A DNA stretch of 8,648 bases. Source: Vicinamibacterales bacterium (GTDB lineage: Bacteria; Acidobacteriota; Vicinamibacteria; Vicinamibacterales; UBA8438). A model generated the notes under the pieces. The model did not search any database. It was not told where the DNA came from and saw nothing but the letters and a program-made list of their open reading frames with translations. The stretch spans positions 1 through 8,648 of the forward strand of contig JASLOY010000131.1 in assembly GCA_030745255.1 (NCBI GenBank), in the 5' to 3' direction. Shown piece after piece: positions 1 to 6,686 of the stretch. The stretch's first letter is position 1, and each line of letters opens with the position of its first letter. Position numbers and translations under genes: made by a program.

Positions 1-774
1 GGCTCGAGATTCTCCAATCCTCGGACGACCGCACAGTACGGCGACCACGCGATGCCGCAAACCGCCGACCACGTTGCCGCGGATCTCGGGATAACGCGCG
101 AAGACAGCGACCGGTTCGCTCTGACGTCACAACAACGGTTCGCCAAGGCGAAGGCGGACTGTTTCTACAAGGACGAGCTGGACCCGGTGACCGTGCCGGG
201 GCGCAAGAGAGGCGAGAGCACCATCGTGACCGACGATGAGCACCCGCGACCCGGGAGCACGGCGGAGAAGCTGGCGACACTCAGACCGTTGTTCGACGGC
301 GGTGTGGTGACCGCCGGCAACGCGTCCGGGATCAACGACGGCGCCGCGGCACTGATCGTCGGCAGCCGACAGGTCGGTGAGCGCGCCGGGGCCGTGCCGC
401 TCGCTCGCGTGGTCTCGGCGGCAGCCGCCGGTGTCGAGCCCAGACTCATGGGGCTGGGGCCGGTGCCCGCGTCGAAGAAGGCGCTGGCGCGTGCCGGGTT
501 GTCGCTGTCCGACATGGACGTGATCGAGATCAACGAGGCGTTCGCAGCGCAGGTCCTCGGTTGTCTCAAGCTGATGGAGCTCGGTCAGGACGACAGCCGG
601 TTGAATCCCAACGGCGGGGCGATCGCCGTTGGTCACCCGCTTGGCGCCTCAGGCGCGCGTCTGACCCTGACGGCGATACGGCAGCTCCAGCGGTGCCAGG
701 GGCGCTACGCGCTGGTCACGCTGTGTATCGGCGTTGGCCAGGGGCTGGCGGCCGTCCTCGAGCGGGTCGGCTAG
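1..774 (+). CDS. Thiolase (acetyl-CoA acyltransferase, PcaF/PaaJ-like), 5' end outside the window
   Basis: This is the C-terminal 257 codons of a thiolase, which cleaves a 3-oxoacyl-CoA with CoA to acetyl-CoA and a shortened acyl-CoA, or runs the reverse condensation. The frame is open from base 1, and the residues before the first ATG (base 52) already match thiolases (a YG..AMPQTADHVA stretch), so that ATG is internal. About 140 residues are missing, including the nucleophilic Cys near residue 90. Visible family motifs are VTAGNASGINDGAAAL, the INEAFA motif, the catalytic His in GHPLGASGAR (codon 634-636) and the second catalytic Cys in CIGVGQG (codon 724-726). The CxGVGQG form and the RLMGLGPVPA stretch resemble 3-oxoadipyl-CoA thiolases (PcaF, PaaJ) more than the CxGGGQG of PhaA-type enzymes, but substrate cannot be fixed from this part. 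The transporter gene follows after 14 bases, suggesting co-transcription. The thiolase call is secure; the 3-oxoadipyl assignment is tentative. Confidence 0.93.
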   Translation, partial: GSRFSNPRTTAQYGDHAMPQTADHVAADLGITREDSDRFALTSQQRFAKAKADCFYKDELDPVTVPGRKRGESTIVTDDEHPRPGSTAEKLATLRPLFDGGVVTAGNASGINDGAAALIVGSRQVGERAGAVPLARVVSAAAAGVEPRLMGLGPVPASKKALARAGLSLSDMDVIEINEAFAAQVLGCLKLMELGQDDSRLNPNGGAIAVGHPLGASGARLTLTAIRQLQRCQGRYALVTLCIGVGQGLAAVLERVG

Positions 775-788
775 CGCCAAGAAGCTTC

Positions 789-2231
789 ATGGCGGACGAA
801 TTGAGTGACACCGGCACTCAGCCGCTCATCAAGCCGTATCGGCTCCTGGCGCTGGTCGCCATCTATCTCATCATCGCGCATCTGTTCCCACCCCCCGAGG
901 GCGTCACCGCCGAGAACTGGCGCCGTGTCGGAGTGTTTTTCGCCACCATTGCGGGGCTCATGCTGCAACCGATGCCTGGGTCCCAGATGGTGCTGGTCGG
1001 CGTCGTGGCGATGCTCACGGTGGGCAACGTCCCGATGGAGCGTGCGTTGAGCGGCTATTCGGCGTCATCGGTCTGGATGGTGCTCGCCGCGATGCTGATG
1101 TCGCGGGCACTGCGTGAGTGTGGCCTCGCGCGCCGAATCGCATTGTGGTTCGTTCGGGCCATCGGTCGCACCTCCCTGGGGCTCGGCTACTCGCTCCATC
1201 TCACCGACCTCACGCTGGCCACCGGGGTGCCGTCGATCACCGCGCGCTCGGCCAGCATCGTGTTCCCGATCGCGCGGAGCATCAGCGGGCTCTACAAGTC
1301 TGCTCCCGGCGCCAGCTCGGCCGTCCTGGGCACTTTTCTGATGACCTGTCTCTATCAGGGCAGTGTCATCTCGTCGGCCATGTTCTTTTACAGCAGCGCC
1401 GCCAACGTGTTGCTGGGCGAACTGGCGGCCGAGTACGCCGGGGTCACGATCACCTGGACGAGCTGGTTCGTGGCCGGCCTGGTGCCGGGCGTTGTCTCCA
1501 GCGTGGCGGTACCGTATCTGGTCTACCGCGTCATTCCGCCCGAGCTGAAGCGCACGCCGGCCGCCGCCGCGTTCGCCCGAGAGGAGCTGACCCGGGCCGG
1601 GCCGATCCGCGGTCGCGAGGCGGTCGTGGCCGGGGTCTTCGTCAGCGTCATCGCGCTTTGGGTGGCGTCGTCCTGGGTCAGCTGGCTGACGGCGGCGTTG
1701 GTGGCTCTGCTGGGAATCAGCGTGCTGTTTCTGACCCAGGCGCTGAGCTGGCAGAGTGCGCTCGACGAGCGGTCGGCCTGGGACGTGTTCGTCTGGTATG
1801 GCGGTCTGTTGATGATGGGGGGAGTGCTCAACGACACTGGTGTGACGACACTCTTCGCCGAGTGGTTCGGGTCGTTCTTCCCGGGCATGTCCTGGCTCGT
1901 CGTGTTCCTCGCCACCCTGGTCATCTACTACTATGCTCACTACTTCTTCGCCAGCACGACGGCGCATGCGCTCGCGATGTATCCGCCGTTTCTGGTGCTG
2001 CTGGTCAGTCTCGGCGCGCCGCCGGCAGTCGTCGTCTACAGCCTGGTGTTCATCAACAACCTGATGGCGGGGCTGACGCACTATGGCACGACCACGTCGC
2101 CGGTCATCTTCGTCGAAGGCTACGTGACCTTCAAGGACTGGTGGCGCGTGGGATTCTATGCGTCGGTGCTGAACCTGGCGATTTGGCTGCCGGTCGGCAT
2201 GCTGTGGTGGAAGGTGCTGGGGCTTTGGTGA
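789..2231 (+). CDS. DASS/SLC13-family (CitT/2-oxoglutarate-malate translocator type) anion transporter
   Basis: A 480-residue inner-membrane carrier for di- or tricarboxylates such as malate, succinate or 2-oxoglutarate. It is built almost wholly of hydrophobic segments, beginning at about residues 17-32 and ending with a tryptophan-rich last helix. Two family signatures are visible. At about residues 148-163 a PSITARSASIVFPI stretch corresponds to the first substrate/sodium-site hairpin (P-S-N/T-T-A-R...PI in relatives). At about 430-438 a THYGTTTSP stretch, followed by GYV and WWRVGF, corresponds to the THYGTGPAP hairpin of CitT/TtdT-like carriers. I chose ATG 789, 14 bases after the thiolase stop; the frame is open back to base 561, but that part overlaps the thiolase and has no transporter character. 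No good Shine-Dalgarno is seen, only AAGAAG. The Ile at the usual Asn/Thr position of motif 1 is odd. Length fits the family. The exact substrate is unknown. Confidence 0.9.
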   Translation: MADELSDTGTQPLIKPYRLLALVAIYLIIAHLFPPPEGVTAENWRRVGVFFATIAGLMLQPMPGSQMVLVGVVAMLTVGNVPMERALSGYSASSVWMVLAAMLMSRALRECGLARRIALWFVRAIGRTSLGLGYSLHLTDLTLATGVPSITARSASIVFPIARSISGLYKSAPGASSAVLGTFLMTCLYQGSVISSAMFFYSSAANVLLGELAAEYAGVTITWTSWFVAGLVPGVVSSVAVPYLVYRVIPPELKRTPAAAAFAREELTRAGPIRGREAVVAGVFVSVIALWVASSWVSWLTAALVALLGISVLFLTQALSWQSALDERSAWDVFVWYGGLLMMGGVLNDTGVTTLFAEWFGSFFPGMSWLVVFLATLVIYYYAHYFFASTTAHALAMYPPFLVLLVSLGAPPAVVVYSLVFINNLMAGLTHYGTTTSPVIFVEGYVTFKDWWRVGFYASVLNLAIWLPVGMLWWKVLGLW

Positions 2232-2254
2232 GCTCACGAAGGAGGCAGGAGACA

Positions 2255-2315
2255 GCCCGCCTCCGCACGGCTACGGCGGGCCCGCCGTATGATTGTCTTC
2301 GCGAGCGAAGGCGGG
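2255..2315. repeat. Compound palindromic intergenic element
   Basis: Most of the 97-base gap between transporter and deacylase is symmetric sequence. There is a perfect 18-bp palindrome (TACGGCGGG followed by CCCGCCGTA) at 2272-2289. A perfect 6-bp-stem hairpin with a 2-base loop (CTTCGC-GA-GCGAAG) lies at 2297-2310. Outer arms CCCGCCT (2256-2262) and AGGCGGG (2309-2315) are exact reverse complements. GCCCGCC (2255-2261) can alternatively pair with GGCGGGC (2275-2281). No T-tract follows, so it is not a classic intrinsic terminator. The layout resembles interspersed palindromic repeats that I recall from intergenic regions of acidobacterial genomes. Only one copy is in this window, so repeat status is inferred. 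The symmetry itself is read directly. Confidence 0.6.
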
Positions 2316-2320
2316 GAGAG
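2313..2320 (+). promoter_or_regulatory. Ribosome binding site that fixes the deacylase start
   Basis: GGGGAGAG ends 8 bases before ATG 2329 and contains a GGAG core. It supports ATG 2329 over the in-frame TTG at 2293, which lies inside the palindromic element and would put 12 charged residues ahead of the signal peptide. The site overlaps the right arm of the palindromic element (2309-2315), so folding of the mRNA there could hide it. That consequence is inference. Confidence 0.65.
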
Positions 2321-2328
2321 ACGACCCT

Positions 2329-3837
2329 ATGAATATTGCTGCATCGTTGTCGTGCGGGCGACGAGCCATGCTGGCGGCACTCGTGGGTCTGACCGCCGTG
2401 GCGTGTGGTGGCGAGCCGGTCGGTCCGGTCGATCTGCTGATCGCCGGTGGGCGGGTGATGGACCCGGAGAGCGGTCTCGACGCGGTGCGAAATGTAGGCG
2501 TGCGGGACGGTGCGATCGTGGCGGTGACGGACCGGATGCTCGAGGCACGCGAGGTACTCGATGCCTCCGACTTGGTGGTGGCGCCCGGGTTCATCGATCT
2601 GCACGCGCACGGCCAGGAGCTCGAGAGCAGCCGGTTTCAGGCCCGAGACGGCGTCACGACGGCGATGGAGCTGGAAATCGGCGTCTATCCGGTCGACGCC
2701 TGGTACGCCTCGCGCGAGGGGAATGCTGTGATCCACTTCGGCGCGTCCGTCAGTCATCAGGGTGCCAGGCGTGACGCGTTCGGTTCGACGGTAGCCCAGC
2801 GCAACGGCGAAGGGACATTCTCGCTCGGACGGGGTGGTGCGTCGGACGCGTATCTGTATGACACGGCCTCGGAGGACGAGCTGCGTCGCGTCGCGCAGGT
2901 GATGGGGCGCGGCCTCGACCAGGGGGGGCTGGGCTTCGGCTTCGGCATCAGTTACACACCGGGCGCGAGCCACGAAGAGCTCTGGCACCTGTTTGCCGCT
3001 GCGGCGGAACGAGAGGCGCCGGTGTTCATCCACCTTCGCTCCTCGGGCGCCTTTGCCGCGGGAGGGGCGATCGCGCCGTTCCAAGAGGTCGTGGCGAATG
3101 CGACCGGCACCGGCGCCGCGGTGCACATCGTGCACTTGAACAGCAGTGCGGGGGAGGCGGCCCCCGAAGCGCTCAGGTTGATCCGTGGCGCCCAGGTTCG
3201 GGGAGTTGACGTGACGACCGAGGCCTACCCCTACACGGCGAGTGCCAGCCGCATCGAGTCGGCGCTGTTCGATAGCTGGGTCGGTCGCTCCGAAGAGGCC
3301 TACAGCCGTCTCCAGTGGGTCGCAACCGGCGAGCGATTGACCGAGGACACCTTTCAGCACTATCGCGAGCTCGGCGGGTGGGTCATCACGCACGGTCGAG
3401 CCGAAGAGATGAACGAGTGGGTCGTTAGCCAGCCGGACGTCATCGCGGCGAGCGACGGTATACCGTTCAGCGAGGGGCGTGCCCATCCGCGTGGCGCCGG
3501 TACGTTTGCCCGGATTCTGGGCCATTACGTGCGGGAGCGCGGCGTGCTGTCGTTGATGGACGCGCTCGGGAAGATGACGGTGCTCCCGGCACGCCGTCTG
3601 GAATCGGTGTCGCCGCAGATGGCAGCCAAGGGGCGCGTGCAGGTCGGTGCCGATGCGGACCTGACGCTGTTCGACCCGGACCGGGTCATCGACCGGGCCA
3701 CCTACGCCGCCCCGGACCGGTACTCAGAGGGGATTCTGCACGTCCTGGTCGGAGGCACCTTTGTCGTGCGCGATGAGGCGCTCGTCGAGGGTGTCACTCC
3801 GGGGCAGGCCATCCGAGGGAAGCGTCCGCAATCGTGA
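2329..3837 (+). CDS. N-acyl-D-amino-acid deacylase family amidohydrolase, probable lipoprotein
   Basis: A 502-residue metal-dependent amidohydrolase of the D-aminoacylase branch, which hydrolyses N-acyl-D-amino acids to a D-amino acid and a carboxylate. The N-terminus has a twin Arg, a hydrophobic run (residues 13-25) and Cys26 followed by Gly-Gly, resembling a lipoprotein signal although Ala at -3 is a weak lipobox. The beta-sandwich strand LLIAGGRVMDP starts near 36. Metal-site candidates are H92 and H94 (DLHAHG), H235 (FIHLRSS), H269 (HIVHLNSS) and D376 (AASDGIPF). The HPRGAGTFARILGHYVRE block at 386-403 and the closing ADLTLFDPDRVIDRATY segment are typical of this branch. Where classical D-aminoacylases have the bridging Cys (GVTT...GNCG), this protein has GVTTAMELEIG, with E114 and E116. 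Start ATG 2329 is set by the ribosome binding site at 2313-2320. Its stop overlaps the permease start. Relatives act on varied substrates (D-glutamate, D-aspartate derivatives, enamides, dipeptides), so substrate is open. Confidence 0.87.
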   Translation: MNIAASLSCGRRAMLAALVGLTAVACGGEPVGPVDLLIAGGRVMDPESGLDAVRNVGVRDGAIVAVTDRMLEAREVLDASDLVVAPGFIDLHAHGQELESSRFQARDGVTTAMELEIGVYPVDAWYASREGNAVIHFGASVSHQGARRDAFGSTVAQRNGEGTFSLGRGGASDAYLYDTASEDELRRVAQVMGRGLDQGGLGFGFGISYTPGASHEELWHLFAAAAEREAPVFIHLRSSGAFAAGGAIAPFQEVVANATGTGAAVHIVHLNSSAGEAAPEALRLIRGAQVRGVDVTTEAYPYTASASRIESALFDSWVGRSEEAYSRLQWVATGERLTEDTFQHYRELGGWVITHGRAEEMNEWVVSQPDVIAASDGIPFSEGRAHPRGAGTFARILGHYVRERGVLSLMDALGKMTVLPARRLESVSPQMAAKGRVQVGADADLTLFDPDRVIDRATYAAPDRYSEGILHVLVGGTFVVRDEALVEGVTPGQAIRGKRPQS

Positions 3838-6299
3838 GCCGCCGATGGTTGTCGGGACTGGCCGAAGACACCAGACACGCCGTGCGCCTGATCGCGCGGT
3901 ATCCCGGGGCGAGCGCAGTGTCGGCGCTGACGCTGGCGCTCGGCATCGGGGCGTCCACGACGCTCCTGAGTTTGGCCTATGGCCTCGTGGCCCGGCCGAT
4001 GCCGTGGCCAGACGCCGACCGGCTGATGCGCGTATCGGAAACCCGCGAGGGGAGCACGCGCGAGTTGCCGGGTGAGTTCCTGACCAACGAGACCTACCAC
4101 GCGTGGCGCGACGCCGCCTCAACGGTCGTCGCGGTCGGAGGATGGTCCGGGAGCACGCTGACGCTGGGTGGGCGTCAGATCCGGGAGCGCCTCGGGGTGG
4201 CAAACGCTACGGCCGGTGCCCTCGAGGCGGTTGGTGTCAGGCCGCACCTCGGTACGTTGTTCGCCGAGGACGACGAGCTTCCGACCGGAGCCGAGGTGGT
4301 CCTGATTTCGCACGGACTCTGGCTGCGAGCATTTGGGGGCGATCCGGCCATCGTGGGCCAGACGATCGAGCTCGACCAGGACCCGCACCGCGTGCTTGGC
4401 GTCATGCCGGAGGGCTTCGACTTTCCGCGACCCAGCATTGACCTGTGGCGCCCCCTCTACGTACAGCCGGTTCAGGCGCCGGGTTCCGACTCGCGATCGA
4501 TCGCGCTGCTATCGGGGATCGCGCGTCTCGCACCAGGTGTCACGCCCGCAGAGGCGGCTGCCGAGGCCGAAACGCGCGCCGCAGCTGTGCCGCACATCGG
4601 TGTCGGCATGGTGCTCTTCGGATCCGACGGCCGGACTGTCGTGAAGGTGCAGGACTATCGGGCAGCGCTGACCGGGTCGCTTGCTATCTTGCTCGTTGGT
4701 GTCGGCCTCTTGCTGGTGACAGCTATTGGCAGCCTCGCTGGTGTACAGCTGGCGCGGGTGTCCGGCCGGCGGCGCGAACTAGCGCTCCGAATGGCGCTCG
4801 GGGCTGGATCGGGACGGGTAGTTCGGCAGCTCGCGATCGAGAATGTGGTGACCGCACTCGCCGGCGGCGCGGTCGGGCTCCTGGTGTCGCGATGGCTGCA
4901 CGGTCTGTTGCCTGTGCTGTTGCCGGTGGGATTGCCAAGGCTGGACGCTGTTCGGCTCGATGTGGGCATTACCGCCGCTGCCCTGCTGTTGTCGGTGCTG
5001 ACGGGCATCGCGGTCACGCTGCTGCCGGCACGGCAATCGCGCCGGATCAATCTCGTCGAAGCACTCACCGAAGACGGGCAGGCGCCGGTTGGTGGCGCCC
5101 TTCGGACCTCGGTCGGTCGCATGCGCGCCGGGATCATGGTGGGCCAGGTGGCGGTGGCCGCCGTATTGTTGTTTGGCGCTCTCATTCTGGGGAGGAGCTT
5201 TCTGGAACTGGTCGACGGCGACCGGGGCTTCGAGCCCTCGAGCGTGCTGACGGCGTCGCTGCCGATGCCGAGTCGGTTCTTCACGAGCGTCCGTCGGGCC
5301 GACGTCGTCCACGCGGTGCTCGATCAGTTGCGCTCGACGCCCGGGGTGACGAGCGCCGCTGCCACCTCGGTCTTGCCGCTGACCTTCACCGAATCGCTCC
5401 GCACGTTGTCGCTGCCGTCTCCGGATGCACCGGGTGGGACGGCGGAGGTGCAGATAGCCGTGCGTTGGGTCACACCGGACTATCTGGACACGATGGGCAT
5501 TCGTGTGGTCGAGGGTCGTGCGTTTGACGCCGCGTCGCCGTCTGGCCGGGACGAGTTGATCGTAAACGAGGCCTTTGCCGATGCCTATCTGCGCGAGCGA
5601 CGGGTCGGCGCCGTCCTGCCGGTCGGTCTCGTTCCCGACAGCACGGAGTCGGAGGTGATCGGCGTTGTGGCCAACCTACGGCCGGACGCCAACGAGCGGC
5701 CGTCGCCGGAAGTCTATCTGACCTACCGGCAGCGGCAGGACGGTCTGACGTCGAGTCGGCCCTACATCGTGGTCCGCACCACAGGTGATCCGGAGGTGCT
5801 CGCCGCGACGTTGCGATCGGTCGTCGAGCAAGAGGACTCGTCGATCTTCGTCGACTCGGTGATGACGATGGACGCGCGCGTGATGCGCAGTCTCACCCGG
5901 CCGAGACTGTATGCTGTGGTGGTCGGCAGCTACGCCCTGTTCGCTGTGATGATTGCGGGTGTCGGGCTTCTTGGCGTGCTGTCGCACACCGTGGCGACGC
6001 GTCGGCGGGAGATCGGGGTGCGCACCGCACTCGGTGCGACGCCCGCGTCGGTCGTCGCGCTCGTCGTGACCCAGGGACTCGGCATCACGGTGGCCGGAGT
6101 CGCGATTGGACTTGTGGCCGCAACCGGTCTGAGCCGATTTCTTGCCTCGCTCATCTTCGTTGATGGCGTCTCCCCAACCGATCTCGGTAGCTTGGCGATG
6201 GTCGCCGTGCTGCTGCTCGTCATCGCCGCACTGGCCTGCGTGGTGCCTGCGCGACGAGCCGCGCGGATCGATCCGCTCAGAGCGCTCAAGGGGCTGTGA
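3834..6299 (+). CDS. ADOP-family (acidobacterial duplicated orphan) ABC-type permease, FtsX/MacB fold
   Basis: An 821-residue inner-membrane protein with two tandem MacB/FtsX permease modules. Module 1 has a cytoplasmic N-terminal stretch, a first helix at about 27-52 within a typical SALTLALGIGASTT segment, a periplasmic MacB-like domain (about 55-275), and three helices between about 279 and 405, with the RRRELALRMALGA coupling segment after the first of these. Module 2 repeats this: a helix at about 433-455, a periplasmic domain to about 690, then helices from about 692 with RRREIGVRTALGATPASV, ending in the usual PARRAARIDPLRALK tail. No ABC ATPase gene lies beside it, as is typical of ADOP proteins. 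GTG 3834 overlaps the deacylase stop (GTGA), so translation is probably coupled; GAGGGA at 3815-3820 is a rather distant ribosome site. MacB-like proteins move lipoproteins, toxins or signals across the envelope by mechanotransmission; ADOP substrates are not established. Length and both modules look intact. Confidence 0.9.
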   Translation: MSRRWLSGLAEDTRHAVRLIARYPGASAVSALTLALGIGASTTLLSLAYGLVARPMPWPDADRLMRVSETREGSTRELPGEFLTNETYHAWRDAASTVVAVGGWSGSTLTLGGRQIRERLGVANATAGALEAVGVRPHLGTLFAEDDELPTGAEVVLISHGLWLRAFGGDPAIVGQTIELDQDPHRVLGVMPEGFDFPRPSIDLWRPLYVQPVQAPGSDSRSIALLSGIARLAPGVTPAEAAAEAETRAAAVPHIGVGMVLFGSDGRTVVKVQDYRAALTGSLAILLVGVGLLLVTAIGSLAGVQLARVSGRRRELALRMALGAGSGRVVRQLAIENVVTALAGGAVGLLVSRWLHGLLPVLLPVGLPRLDAVRLDVGITAAALLLSVLTGIAVTLLPARQSRRINLVEALTEDGQAPVGGALRTSVGRMRAGIMVGQVAVAAVLLFGALILGRSFLELVDGDRGFEPSSVLTASLPMPSRFFTSVRRADVVHAVLDQLRSTPGVTSAAATSVLPLTFTESLRTLSLPSPDAPGGTAEVQIAVRWVTPDYLDTMGIRVVEGRAFDAASPSGRDELIVNEAFADAYLRERRVGAVLPVGLVPDSTESEVIGVVANLRPDANERPSPEVYLTYRQRQDGLTSSRPYIVVRTTGDPEVLAATLRSVVEQEDSSIFVDSVMTMDARVMRSLTRPRLYAVVVGSYALFAVMIAGVGLLGVLSHTVATRRREIGVRTALGATPASVVALVVTQGLGITVAGVAIGLVAATGLSRFLASLIFVDGVSPTDLGSLAMVAVLLLVIAALACVVPARRAARIDPLRALKGL

Positions 6300-6355
6300 G
6301 CAAGCATCGTGGAAAGATTCCGAAGTTCCTGCACCTCTGCATGTGGCCGTCGGGG

Positions 6356-6604
6356 TCAGAACGCCCACCCGAGATTGACCAGGCGGAGCACCGGCAAGCC
6401 GTCGCCAGTGAAGACGTGTGTCGCGCCCGCTCCAACACCGATGCTGATGTGCCGGCTCGTGCCCAACGGCGAGGCGTAGCCCAGCTCGAATCCTGCGCCC
6501 AGAGACTGTTCATGGTCATCGTAGATACGGAAGGAGCCGAACCGTGGCTTGAGGGCCATGCTCGCCCCGCTTCTGACAAGCCAGCGTGCCAAGACGTGAG
6601 GAGT
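6356..6604 (-). pseudogene. Possible C-terminal remnant of an outer-membrane beta-barrel protein
   Basis: An open minus-strand frame runs from just after a TAG (6605-6607) to a TGA at 6356-6358. It encodes alternating polar/hydrophobic strands rich in Gly and aromatic residues: GAGFELGYASPLG, HISIGVGAGATHVFTGDG, and a final LPVLRLVNLGWAF ending in Phe. Terminal aromatic residues and a closing LxLGYAF-like strand are hallmarks of outer-membrane barrels of the DUF3575/OmpA-like kind. Third codon positions are mostly G or C, as in the real genes here. Possible starts are TTG 6592 or ATG 6559, with no clear ribosome site and no signal peptide. Upstream in the same frame comes the TAG and then the kinase gene in another frame, so a complete barrel gene cannot be present. 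I read it as a decayed gene, but a short real protein or a chance frame is possible. It is the only recognisable content of the gap 6300-6686, where I see no terminator. Confidence 0.4.
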
Positions 6605-6686
6605 CTATCGGGTCACAAGAGTGCGGCGAGCAATGTCGTAGTGAGACGGGGAATCCTGCCCAGGGATCGTCAACGTGAAGACGTCC

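Noticed and set aside
561..788. Upstream extension of the transporter frame over the thiolase gene
   Set aside because: The added sequence is Arg-rich, overlaps conserved thiolase coding sequence, and has no relation to DASS N-termini.
2272..2310. Intrinsic terminator after the transporter gene
   Set aside because: The hairpins are strong, but no T-tract follows on either strand and they run into the next gene's ribosome site.
2293..2328. In-frame TTG start 36 bases upstream of the deacylase ATG
   Set aside because: It lies inside the palindromic element, lacks a ribosome site, and adds charged residues in front of the signal peptide; ATG 2329 has a good ribosome site.
2131..3525. Long minus-strand open frame (464 codons) antisense to the deacylase
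   Set aside because: The translation is rich in Arg and His with low-complexity composition; the opposite strand encodes clear amidohydrolase motifs.
4445..5527. Plus-strand open frame (360 codons) inside the ADOP gene
   Set aside because: It is an out-of-frame product of G+C-rich sequence; the ADOP frame is continuous with conserved permease motifs throughout.
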